Source of the DNA: Roseovarius sp. UBA6167
Lineage (GTDB): Bacteria; Pseudomonadota; Alphaproteobacteria; Rhodobacterales; Rhodobacteraceae
Direction: 5' to 3'
DNA: 19,295 nt
Assembly (NCBI GenBank): GCA_002428225.1
Contig: DIUD01000037.1
Location: 1-19,295 of the forward strand
The notes under the pieces are model-generated. The model saw nothing but the letters and a program-made list of their open reading frames with translations. It searched no databases and was not told the origin of the DNA. Positions 1 through 5,775 of the stretch are shown piece by piece. Every line of letters starts with the position of its first letter. The first letter of the stretch is position 1. The position numbers were made by a program, and so were the translations under genes.

Positions 1-76
1 TCTCCAGACGGCTCTTGCTCAGGTCAATCCCGGGGCGCAGTATTTCCGCGAGGGCGGCAATGGCTCGGTTCGGCAT
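1..76 (-). pseudogene. IS4-like transposase, N-terminal fragment cut by window edge
   Basis: Reading from an ATG at 76 toward 1 gives 25 residues beginning MPNRAIAALAEILRPG and ending in DLSKSRLE. This resembles the N-terminus of IS4-type DDE transposases, which commonly begin with a 'LSKSR/P.ETL' helix. An AAGGA lies about eight bases before the ATG, supporting this start. The rest of the gene lies outside the window, so it may be intact or broken. The family call comes from memory of this short motif and is tentative. Confidence 0.5.
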
Positions 77-337
77 CGGACGTTTCCTTGGTCGGAGTCG
101 TCCAGTTGACTCCATCCAGCCGCCCTCAGCCAGCCCTGTGTCGTGTAGTGTGATCCTGCGCGCTTGAGTTTCATGGTGAGCGATCCCCTTGGACGGGTCT
201 TGCCGGACAGGAAAATCCGCATCGGGGGACAAGGCTCCAGGACATGCCCCCCCATCCGGAATCGATCCAGGCTTCATGCGCAAGCCCCGATGCTCGAACC
301 CTCAGCTCCAAACGCGGTTCCCCTGGCCTTGGCCGAG
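77..337. other. Non-coding stretch between two IS fragments
   Basis: No convincing gene is visible here. A 6-bp inverted repeat (GGAGTC / GACTCC, 95-114) lies just upstream of the IS4-like start. The stretch probably contains the terminal region of that IS and a junction with older IS21-type debris, but I cannot place the exact ends. Confidence 0.35.
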
Positions 338-415
338 GGCCTGCTTCTCGTATTCCCGTAGGAACGTGGGCAGTTTCAGTGTCTTCAGGTGATGGGCGCG
401 CGAAACCGTTTCTTT
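338..415 (-). pseudogene. istB relic (IS21-family helper ATPase), N-terminal scrap
   Basis: The minus-strand translation contains HLKTLKLPTFLREYEKQA, which matches the conserved start of IS21-family IstB ATP-binding proteins ('HLK.LKLPTF.REY.K.A'). The similarity stops directly after this, where IstB normally continues with 'RQCAAEG' and then the ATPase domain. About 26 codons survive and no Walker motifs are present, so this is a dead fragment. It is on the same strand as the istA relic at 18904-19295, but the 18.5 kb of core and accessory genes between them argues against a single element. Confidence 0.6.
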
Positions 416-461
416 ACCGCCATGTGCGAGTGTCCGGTCAAGACCAGTGACGAGGTGTCCG

Positions 462-1169
462 ATGCGCCGGCTTTTTCCCTTGATTTTCGGGCTGCTCATG
501 GCGGCTACGGCGGCGCTGGCCGGGTCCATGCCCGGCGCCCTGACCGGCCTGCGGCCCGCGCGCGCGCCGCTCTTTGACACAGACAGCGCAGGTGCACACG
601 CCAGTTCGGCCAGCCTCTTTGTCGGCGCTGCCGATGGCGGGCTTTTTGCGGCCCTGCCCGAGCGGTTCGCGGCCCCTGTGCGCCAGGGCGGGACCGCTAC
701 CGCGCGCCTGCGCGACCTCATCGCGCGGGCCGAGGCCGGGCAAGCCGGCTATGACGCCGTGCAGCATGGCGCGCGTATCAGGCCGCCGAAACCGCCGACC
801 GCCATGACGTTGCAGGAGATTTACGACTGGATCGACGCCACGCCCGGTCAGCCCCATGCGATCGGTCGCTATCAGTTCATTCCGCCCACCCTGCGGCACT
901 CCGCACGGCGCCTCGGCCTTTCGGCCACGGCGCGCTTTGGTCCCGGGATGCAGGATCGGCTTGCCGACCTGCTGCTCGGGGATGCCGGACTTGCCCGTGT
1001 GCAGAGCGGAGAGATGAGCGCCGAGAGATTCATGCACAACCTCACCCGGATCTGGGCCGGGCTGCCCACCGCGTCGGGGCGCAGTTATTATCACGGCGTG
1101 GCCGGGAACAAGGCCGTGCTGAGCTATGATGCCTATGCAAGACAGGTGCGCGCCATCCTCGATGGGTAG
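462..1169 (+). CDS. Exported lysozyme-like (muramidase-type) protein
   Basis: The 235-residue product starts with a signal peptide (about residues 1-20, MRRLFPLIFGLLMAATAALA) and so should act in the periplasm or outside the cell. Residues 82-235 resemble the lysozyme-like fold of muramidases: an 'LIARAEAG' helix with Glu91 as candidate catalytic acid, then the GRYQF motif at 135-139, typical of phage-type lysozymes. Cleavage of the peptidoglycan glycan strand is inferred. ATG 462 is preferred over GTG 447 because GAGG lies six bases upstream and the signal peptide then begins at Met. It converges on rplP. The upstream neighbour is IS debris, so its promoter may have been altered by insertion. 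It could instead be a non-catalytic relative. Confidence 0.7.
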   Translation: MRRLFPLIFGLLMAATAALAGSMPGALTGLRPARAPLFDTDSAGAHASSASLFVGAADGGLFAALPERFAAPVRQGGTATARLRDLIARAEAGQAGYDAVQHGARIRPPKPPTAMTLQEIYDWIDATPGQPHAIGRYQFIPPTLRHSARRLGLSATARFGPGMQDRLADLLLGDAGLARVQSGEMSAERFMHNLTRIWAGLPTASGRSYYHGVAGNKAVLSYDAYARQVRAILDG

Positions 1170-1247
1170 CGTGCCGGCGGCGGCTGGCGCGTCTCGATCT
1201 TCAAGGCCCAAGACCTCTGCATGACGCGCGGGATCCGTGATGCACAT

Positions 1248-1275
1248 GGCCCCGCGCGATCGCTCGCACGGGGCC
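1248..1275. terminator. Convergent intergenic hairpin after muramidase and rplP
   Basis: GGCCCCG (1248-1254) pairs with CGGGGCC (1269-1275). After one mismatch the stem continues as GCGA/TCGC around a four-base loop. It lies between the convergent stops at 1169 and 1309. There is no T-tract on either side, so intrinsic termination is only possible, not shown. Confidence 0.4.
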
Positions 1276-1308
1276 AATCCGTTCGGCAGGGCCTTGACCC
1301 CATCCGGT

Positions 1309-1722
1309 TTACCAGTCCTCGCGGACCACCACGCGGGTCTTGACCGGCAGTTTCATCGCGGCAAGGCGCAGCGCCTCGACGGCCACCGCCTCGCCCACGC
1401 CGTCGATCTCGAACATGACGCGGCCGGGCTTGACCTTGCAGACCCAGCGATCCACCGAGCCCTTGCCCTTGCCCATGCGGACCTCGATCGGCTTGGCCGA
1501 GACCGGCACATCCGGGAAGATGCGGATCCAGACGCGGCCCTGGCGCTTCATGTGGCGGGTCATGGCGCGGCGTGCGGCCTCGATCTGGCGCGCGGTGACG
1601 CGCTCCGGCTCGGTCGCCTTGAGACCGTAGGTGCCGAAATTCAGGTCCGAACCGCCCTTGGCCTCGCCCTTGATGCGGCCCTTGAACTGCTTGCGGAATT
1701 TCGTTCGCTTTGGTTGAAGCAT
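1309..1722 (-). CDS. rplP: 50S ribosomal protein L16
   Basis: The 137-residue product matches L16 in length and sequence: it begins MLQPKRTKFRKQ and contains 'GTYGLKA', 'WIRIFPD', 'PVSAKP.EVRMGKGKG' and the C-terminal 'KLPVKTRVV'. L16 binds 23S rRNA near the peptidyl-transferase centre and helps position A-site tRNA. It starts 13 bases after rpsC ends and is the last gene of the block here. In the standard S10 order rpmC (L29) would follow, but a hairpin and a gene on the opposite strand lie there instead. Confidence 0.97.
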   Translation of the reverse strand: MLQPKRTKFRKQFKGRIKGEAKGGSDLNFGTYGLKATEPERVTARQIEAARRAMTRHMKRQGRVWIRIFPDVPVSAKPIEVRMGKGKGSVDRWVCKVKPGRVMFEIDGVGEAVAVEALRLAAMKLPVKTRVVVREDW

Positions 1723-1735
1723 TTTTCAGTCCTCC

Positions 1736-2443
1736 TCAGCGACGGCCGCCGGCGCCACGCGGGGCCGGGCCATCCTGGAGTTCCTGAGCCTTGCGATCGC
1801 GCGCACCGGGATCGTGCTCGAGGATCTCGCCCTTGAAAATCCACACCTTGACGCCAATGATCCCGTAGGGGGTCGTGGCTTCGGCCAGGGCGTAGTCGAT
1901 ATCGGCGCGCAGCGTGTGCAGCGGAACCCGGCCCTCACGATACCACTCGGTGCGGGCGATTTCGGCGCCGCCGAGGCGGCCCGACACGTTCACCCGGATA
2001 CCGAGCGAGCCCATGCGCATGGCGTTCTGCACCGCGCGTTTCATGGCACGGCGGAACGACACCCGGCGCTCGAGCTGCTGCGCGATGCTCTCGGCCACCA
2101 GCGCGGCGTCAAGCTCGGGCTTGCGCACCTCGACGATGTTGAGATGCAATTCGCTCGCGGTCATCGCGGCGAGTTTCTTGCGCAGGGTCTCGATATCGGC
2201 GCCTTTCTTGCCGATGATCACGCCGGGGCGCGCGGTATGGATCGTGACGCGGCACTTCTTGTGCGGGCGCTCGATGATCACACGGCTCACGCCGGCCTGC
2301 TTGCACTCTTTCTTGATGAAATCGCGCATGGCCAGATCCTCGAGCAGAAGGTTGCCGTAGTCCTTGGTGTCGGCGAACCAGCGGCTGTCCCAGGTGCGGT
2401 TGACCTGAAGGCGCATGCCGATCGGATTGACTTTGTTACCCAT
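1736..2443 (-). CDS. rpsC: 30S ribosomal protein S3
   Basis: The 235-residue product carries the S3 N-terminus (MGNKVNPIGMRL), a KH RNA-binding domain with the loop GVIIGKKG at 74-81, and the C-terminal S3 domain ('GRLGGAEIAR', 'GVKVWI'). S3 sits at the mRNA entry of the 30S subunit. Its ATG overlaps the rplV stop by one base (TGATG), so translational coupling is likely. The C-terminus is rich in Gly, Ala and Arg, as is usual in related bacteria. Confidence 0.97.
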   Translation of the reverse strand: MGNKVNPIGMRLQVNRTWDSRWFADTKDYGNLLLEDLAMRDFIKKECKQAGVSRVIIERPHKKCRVTIHTARPGVIIGKKGADIETLRKKLAAMTASELHLNIVEVRKPELDAALVAESIAQQLERRVSFRRAMKRAVQNAMRMGSLGIRVNVSGRLGGAEIARTEWYREGRVPLHTLRADIDYALAEATTPYGIIGVKVWIFKGEILEHDPGARDRKAQELQDGPAPRGAGGRR

Positions 2444-2823
2444 CAGGCTTGCTCCTCGATTTCACGCACCTTGATCGTCAGTTCCGAGAACGGCTTGCGC
2501 AGTGCGCCGAACCGGCCGCGCGCGCGCGGGCGACCGCGCTTGAGCACCAGGTTCTTGCCCACCCAGGCCTCGGCGACGATCAGCTCGTCCACGTCAAGCC
2601 CGTGGTTGTTCTCGGCATTGGCGATCGCCGATTGCAGACACTTCTTGACGTCCTGCGCGATCCGCTTGTTGGAAAAGGTCAGGTCGGTCAGCGCGCGGTC
2701 CACCTTCTTGCCCCGGATCATCGCCGCGACGAGATTGAGTTTCTGCGGGCTGGTGCGCAACATGCGCAGCTTGGCCATCGCCTCGTTTTCCGCCACGCGG
2801 CGGGGATTCTTCTCCTTGCCCAT
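2443..2823 (-). CDS. rplV: 50S ribosomal protein L22
   Basis: The 126-residue product matches L22, with 'LRTSPQKLNLVA..IRGK', 'AIANAENNHGLD' and the beta-hairpin segment 'RGRPRARGRFG', which lines the nascent-peptide exit tunnel. The start lies three bases after the rpsS stop. It sits in the standard S10-operon order between rpsS and rpsC. Confidence 0.97.
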   Translation of the reverse strand: MGKEKNPRRVAENEAMAKLRMLRTSPQKLNLVAAMIRGKKVDRALTDLTFSNKRIAQDVKKCLQSAIANAENNHGLDVDELIVAEAWVGKNLVLKRGRPRARGRFGALRKPFSELTIKVREIEEQA

Positions 2824-2826
2824 GGC

Positions 2827-3105
2827 TTATTTCCTCTTCGCTTTCTTGTCGGCCGCGTGCCCGTAATAGGTGCGGGTGGGGGAGTATTCCCCGAATTTCT
2901 GGCCGATCATGTCCTCGGAGACGTTCACCGGCACATGCTTGCGCCCGTTATAGACCCCAAAGGTGAGGCCCACGAATTGTGGCAGGATGGTCGAGCGCCG
3001 CGACCAGATCTTGATGACTTCGTTACGCCCCGATTCGCGCACTGCCTCAGCCTTTTTCAGGACATAGGCATCGACGAAGGGGCCTTTCCATACAGAACGT
3101 GCCAT
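2827..3105 (-). CDS. rpsS: 30S ribosomal protein S19
   Basis: The 92-residue product begins MARSVWKGPFVD and contains 'IKIWSRRSTILPQFVG', 'VYNGRKHVPV' and 'GEYSPTRTY', all diagnostic of S19, which forms a complex with S13 in the 30S head. It starts three bases after rplB ends, consistent with tight co-transcription. The basic tail KKAKRK is normal. Confidence 0.97.
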   Translation of the reverse strand: MARSVWKGPFVDAYVLKKAEAVRESGRNEVIKIWSRRSTILPQFVGLTFGVYNGRKHVPVNVSEDMIGQKFGEYSPTRTYYGHAADKKAKRK

Positions 3106-3108
3106 GTG

Positions 3109-3951
3109 TTAACGGCCCTTCTTCTTGGCGTGACGCGAGCGCACGATGAGCTTTTGCGACGCCTTGTTCGTGTTGCGCGTGCGTGCGCCCTTGGTGGGTT
3201 TGCCCCATGGCGTGACCGGGTGACGGCCGCCCGAGGTGCGGCCCTCGCCACCGCCATGCGGGTGGTCGATCGGGTTCATCACCACGCCGCGGACGGATGG
3301 GCGGATGCCCTTGTGGCGCATCCGGCCGGCCTTGCCGTAGTTCTGGTTGCTGTTGTCGGGGTTGCTGACCGCGCCAACCGTGGCCATGCATTCCTGCCGC
3401 ACGAGGCGCAATTCACCCGAAGAAAGCCTGATCTGCGCATAGCCGCCATCGCGGCCGACGAATTGCGCATAGGTGCCAGCCGCGCGCGCGATCTGCCCGC
3501 CCTTGCCGGGTTTCAATTCAATATTGTGGACGATCGTGCCGATCGGCATTCCCGAGAACGGCATCGCGTTGCCCGGCTTGATGTCGGCCCTGGCCGAGGC
3601 CACGACCGTGTCGCCGACGGCAAGGCGCTGCGGCGCGAGGATATAGGCCTGCTCGCCGTCCTCGTAGCGGATCAGCGCGATAAAGGCGGTGCGGTTGGGA
3701 TCGTATTCGATTCGCTCGACGGTGGCCGGGATGTCGGATTTGGTGCGTTTGAAATCAACGATCCGATAGAGGCGTTTCGCCCCGCCGCCCTTGCGGCGCA
3801 TCGTGATTCGTCCGGTGTTGTTGCGGCCACCGTTCCTGGTCAGCCCCTCGGTGAGAGACTTGACCGGACGGCCTTTCCACAGCTCCGAACGGTCGATCAG
3901 CACCAGCCCGCGCTGGCCCGGCGTCGTCGGCTTGTACGACTTGAGTGCCAT
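3109..3951 (-). CDS. rplB: 50S ribosomal protein L2
   Basis: The 280-residue product has the full L2 sequence, including 'GGRNNTGRIT.RRKGGG', the SH3-like middle domain and the C-terminal 'MNPIDHPHGGGEGR'. That last motif holds the conserved histidine near the peptidyl-transferase centre. L2 is needed for subunit association. It is the first gene of the block: no rplW lies immediately upstream. Instead 217 bases separate it from arfB, containing a promoter (4109-4137) and two hairpins, so the block appears to have its own start of transcription. Confidence 0.97.
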   Translation of the reverse strand: MALKSYKPTTPGQRGLVLIDRSELWKGRPVKSLTEGLTRNGGRNNTGRITMRRKGGGAKRLYRIVDFKRTKSDIPATVERIEYDPNRTAFIALIRYEDGEQAYILAPQRLAVGDTVVASARADIKPGNAMPFSGMPIGTIVHNIELKPGKGGQIARAAGTYAQFVGRDGGYAQIRLSSGELRLVRQECMATVGAVSNPDNSNQNYGKAGRMRHKGIRPSVRGVVMNPIDHPHGGGEGRTSGGRHPVTPWGKPTKGARTRNTNKASQKLIVRSRHAKKKGR

Positions 3952-4026
3952 GCTTTCTGTCTTCCGTTAGCTAGCGGCGGGTTGCCCCGCCTGTATGTCG
4001 GATGGGCGGACCCACCTTTGGTTAAA

Positions 4027-4042
4027 GGGCCCCGAAGGTCCC
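4027..4042 (-). promoter_or_regulatory. Leader hairpin 2 of the rplB block (UUCG loop, short T-run)
   Basis: On the minus strand GGGACC-TTCG-GGGCCC forms a stem with one A/G mismatch and is followed by TTTAACC. It lies in the leader between the proposed start near 4102 and the rplB ATG at 3951. The weak T-run would allow partial attenuation, but this is inference. Confidence 0.4.
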
Positions 4043-4074
4043 CGGCTCGGTTTGCTCTTGCGAACAACAGCGAA

Positions 4075-4094
4075 GCCCCGGACGAATCCGGGGC
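4075..4094 (-). promoter_or_regulatory. Leader hairpin 1 of the rplB block (perfect 8-bp stem, UUCG loop)
   Basis: On the minus strand GCCCCGGA-TTCG-TCCGGGGC is a perfect 8-bp stem with a UUCG tetraloop, a very stable RNA hairpin. It is just downstream of the proposed promoter and upstream of a second UUCG hairpin. It may stabilise the mRNA or form part of an autoregulatory leader. No T-tract follows, so it is unlikely to be a terminator for arfB. Confidence 0.5.
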
Positions 4095-4108
4095 CTTGCG
4101 GATGGGGT

Positions 4109-4137
4109 CTGTTAGGGGAGCGCGCCCCCGGCGTCAA
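4109..4137 (-). promoter_or_regulatory. Sigma70-type promoter for rplB-rpsS-rplV-rpsC-rplP
   Basis: On the minus strand TTGACG (4137-4132) and TAACAG (4114-4109) are separated by exactly 17 bases. This is a good match to the -35/-10 consensus for a GC-rich alphaproteobacterium. It lies downstream of the arfB stop (4169) and upstream of rplB, which fits a dedicated promoter for the ribosomal block. The transcription start would be near 4102, giving a leader of about 150 bases. Confidence 0.65.
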
Positions 4138-4168
4138 GGGTATTGCCCGGTTTTCGGCCCGATCGCGC

Positions 4169-4591
4169 CTATTCCTCCCCTTCCACCTTGCCGCGCAGCG
4201 CCTTCACGTCGCCGCGCACCTTCTTGGCCTTGAGGCGGCGTTTCTTCGCGCCAAGCGTGGGGCGGGTCGGGATGCGTCGTTTCGGGGCGACCAACGCCTG
4301 CCGGATCAACTCGGCCAGCCGGTCACGCACGATCTCGCGGTTGCGCACCTGGCTGCGGGTTTCGTCGCACTGCAGCACGATCGCGCCCTCGCCGGTCCAG
4401 CGCCGCCCCGCCAGCCGCTTGAGCCGTGTCTTGACCGGGGCCGGCAGGTTGGGCGAGCGTGCGGCCTCGAATCGCAACTCCACAGCACTTGCCACCTTGT
4501 TGACGTTCTGCCCGCCGGGGCCGGAGGCGCGGATGAACTGTTCGGACAGCTCCCAGTCCTCGATGGCGATTTCGTCGGTGATCTTCAGCAT
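4169..4591 (-). CDS. arfB: Ribosome-rescue peptidyl-tRNA hydrolase ArfB
   Basis: The 140-residue product has the release-factor-like catalytic core with 'SGPGGQNVNK' (GGQ at 26-28). A strongly basic C-terminal tail (about 105-140, rich in K and R) matches the tail that ArfB inserts into the empty mRNA channel of stalled ribosomes. The family hydrolyses peptidyl-tRNA on ribosomes stalled without a stop codon. The ATG at 4591 is chosen because family members begin 'ML.IT..I.I...EL...F.RASGPGGQ'. The reading frame stays open upstream to 4702, but that part runs through the terminator hairpin. The SD before 4591 is weak. An intrinsic terminator and an 18-codon ORF lie directly upstream on the same strand, suggesting attenuation. 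Confidence 0.93.
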   Translation of the reverse strand: MLKITDEIAIEDWELSEQFIRASGPGGQNVNKVASAVELRFEAARSPNLPAPVKTRLKRLAGRRWTGEGAIVLQCDETRSQVRNREIVRDRLAELIRQALVAPKRRIPTRPTLGAKKRRLKAKKVRGDVKALRGKVEGEE

Positions 4592-4622
4592 CGTCCCAGC
4601 CGGTTCAGTCCCTGCCCGATTG

Positions 4623-4650
4623 AAAAGGCCGCCCCTCGCGGAGCGGCCTT
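4623..4650 (-). terminator. Intrinsic terminator between the mini-ORF and arfB
   Basis: On the minus strand AAGGCCGC (4650-4643) pairs with GCGGCCTT (4632-4625) around a ten-base loop, with T residues at 4626-4623. This is a good rho-independent terminator. It ends transcripts coming from mepA or from the promoter at 4813-4840, 32 bases before the arfB start, so arfB expression would depend on read-through or another promoter. Confidence 0.75.
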
Positions 4651-4719
4651 CCTGAAGTCGCGGAGGCGGGCCGGTCAGGCGCACCAATCCGGCTGGGGTC
4701 ATTGCGCCCCGAGGCTGCT

Positions 4720-4776
4720 CTAGGCGCGCGCCCCCCGAACTGTTCCGACCTCACGCTCCAATCCCTTCAAAGACAC
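4720..4776 (-). CDS. 18-residue leader-type ORF with very strong SD, upstream of arfB
   Basis: A GTG at 4776 opens an 18-codon frame ending TAG, MSLKGLEREVGTVRGARA. It is preceded by AAAGGAGGTGGTCC, almost fully complementary to the 16S rRNA 3' end, with seven bases between GGAGG and GTG. Such an SD seldom arises by chance. A promoter lies 37 bases upstream and a terminator 70 bases downstream. It may be a small protein, a leader peptide controlling termination before arfB, or the translated part of a small RNA of about 180 bases. I do not recognise the peptide. Confidence 0.5.
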   Translation of the reverse strand: MSLKGLEREVGTVRGARA

Positions 4777-4812
4777 TGGACCACCTCCTTTCGCTTGGTT
4801 GACGTTAGCTTG

Positions 4813-4840
4813 ATTGTGCCACGGATGGCGCGGATTTCAA
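4813..4840 (-). promoter_or_regulatory. Sigma70-like promoter for the mini-ORF/arfB leader
   Basis: On the minus strand TTGAAA (4840-4835) and CACAAT (4818-4813) are spaced 16 bases apart. The -35 matches consensus at five of six positions and the -10 at four of six. It starts 11 bases after the mepA stop codon, so it is probably a separate start of transcription near 4806 rather than part of the mepA transcript. Confidence 0.5.
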
Positions 4841-4851
4841 AACGAAATCTC

Positions 4852-5775
4852 TTATCCGGCCTGAAGCACTCCGACACATTGTTGTGGCAGGTCCGTCATG
4901 GTCAATTCGCGCTTGGGCTGCGGCTTGGGCGCATCGGGATCGGGCGGCGGCGGGTTAAGGATGTTGCGCACCCACTGATCGGCCTCGGCGCAGCCGTCGC
5001 CCGGCGGCGGGCTCTCCTGCGCCTGGCAACCTGTTGTTCCATATGGACAATTCATCCTGACATGGAAATGGTAGTGATGCCCCCACCACGGCCGCACCTT
5101 GCGCAGCCAGGCCCGGTCGCCGGTCTCGTCGCGGCACATCTGCGCCTTTGCTCCCGCGAAAATAAAGATCCGCGCCGTGCGCGGATCGCTGGCCGCGGCC
5201 TTGACGATCTCGTGATGGGCACGGGTCCACCGGCTGTTGGTATGGGCGCCATTCGCGCGCTGCATCGACACCGAAGAGATGTTTTCCCGCGCCGTGCGGC
5301 TCAGGCCCAGATCGGCGGCGGGGCGCAGCCAGATGTCGATATCAAGCCCCATCTGATGGCTCGCGTGCCCCGAGACCATCGGCCCGCCGCGCGGCTGGCT
5401 GATATCGCCCACATACAGCCCCTTCCAGCCCGGTTGCGTGGCGGCGAAACGCGACAGATCCTGCACGAAATCAATCGCCTCGGGATGGCCCCAGTTGCGG
5501 TTTCGGCTCAGCCGCATCGCCTGCCAGGTGGGCCCCGTCTCGGGCAGGGTCGCCCCCCCGGCCAGACAGCCGCGCGCATAGCCGCCGAAGGGCGCGGGCA
5601 CCTGCGCCGAGCCTTGCGGAGCCGCGCCGAACAGCTGTTTCGCGGGCACACCGCGCATCGCGGCGGGGATGTTCTGCGACGACACGACCGCCGCCGCCGC
5701 GGGCGTGGTCTCTTTCGTCTCCATGCAGCCCGCGAGCGCGAGCACCAGGGCACTGATTAGCGTGACACGCCCCAT
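4852..5775 (-). CDS. mepA: Penicillin-insensitive murein endopeptidase MepA (lipoprotein form)
   Basis: The 307-residue product is an M74-family zinc peptidase that cuts D-Ala-mDAP cross-links in peptidoglycan. The zinc-site region shows 'SGHASHQMGLDIDIW' (His137, His140, Asp145, Asp147) and 'WWGHHYHFHVR' (His233, His234, His236, His238), as expected for MepA. The N-terminus MGRVTLISALVLALAGC has a lipobox with Cys17, so it is probably a membrane-anchored lipoprotein. The ATG at 5775 lies inside the end of the MFS gene (19-base overlap), with GGAG ten bases upstream, implying coupling. The C-terminal tail is Pro- and Cys-containing and beyond the catalytic core. Confidence 0.93.
   Translation of the reverse strand: MGRVTLISALVLALAGCMETKETTPAAAAVVSSQNIPAAMRGVPAKQLFGAAPQGSAQVPAPFGGYARGCLAGGATLPETGPTWQAMRLSRNRNWGHPEAIDFVQDLSRFAATQPGWKGLYVGDISQPRGGPMVSGHASHQMGLDIDIWLRPAADLGLSRTARENISSVSMQRANGAHTNSRWTRAHHEIVKAAASDPRTARIFIFAGAKAQMCRDETGDRAWLRKVRPWWGHHYHFHVRMNCPYGTTGCQAQESPPPGDGCAEADQWVRNILNPPPPDPDAPKPQPKRELTMTDLPQQCVGVLQAG

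Noticed and set aside
1814..4233. Long plus-strand open frames across the ribosomal genes
   Set aside because: They are mirror frames of rpsC, rplV, rpsS and rplB caused by high GC; they have no SD and no family resemblance.
4777..4795. Similarity to the 3' end of 16S rRNA (plus strand reads GACCACCTCCTTT)
   Set aside because: Only the anti-SD-like bases match and the flanking sequence is not rRNA. It is better explained as a strong SD on the minus strand.
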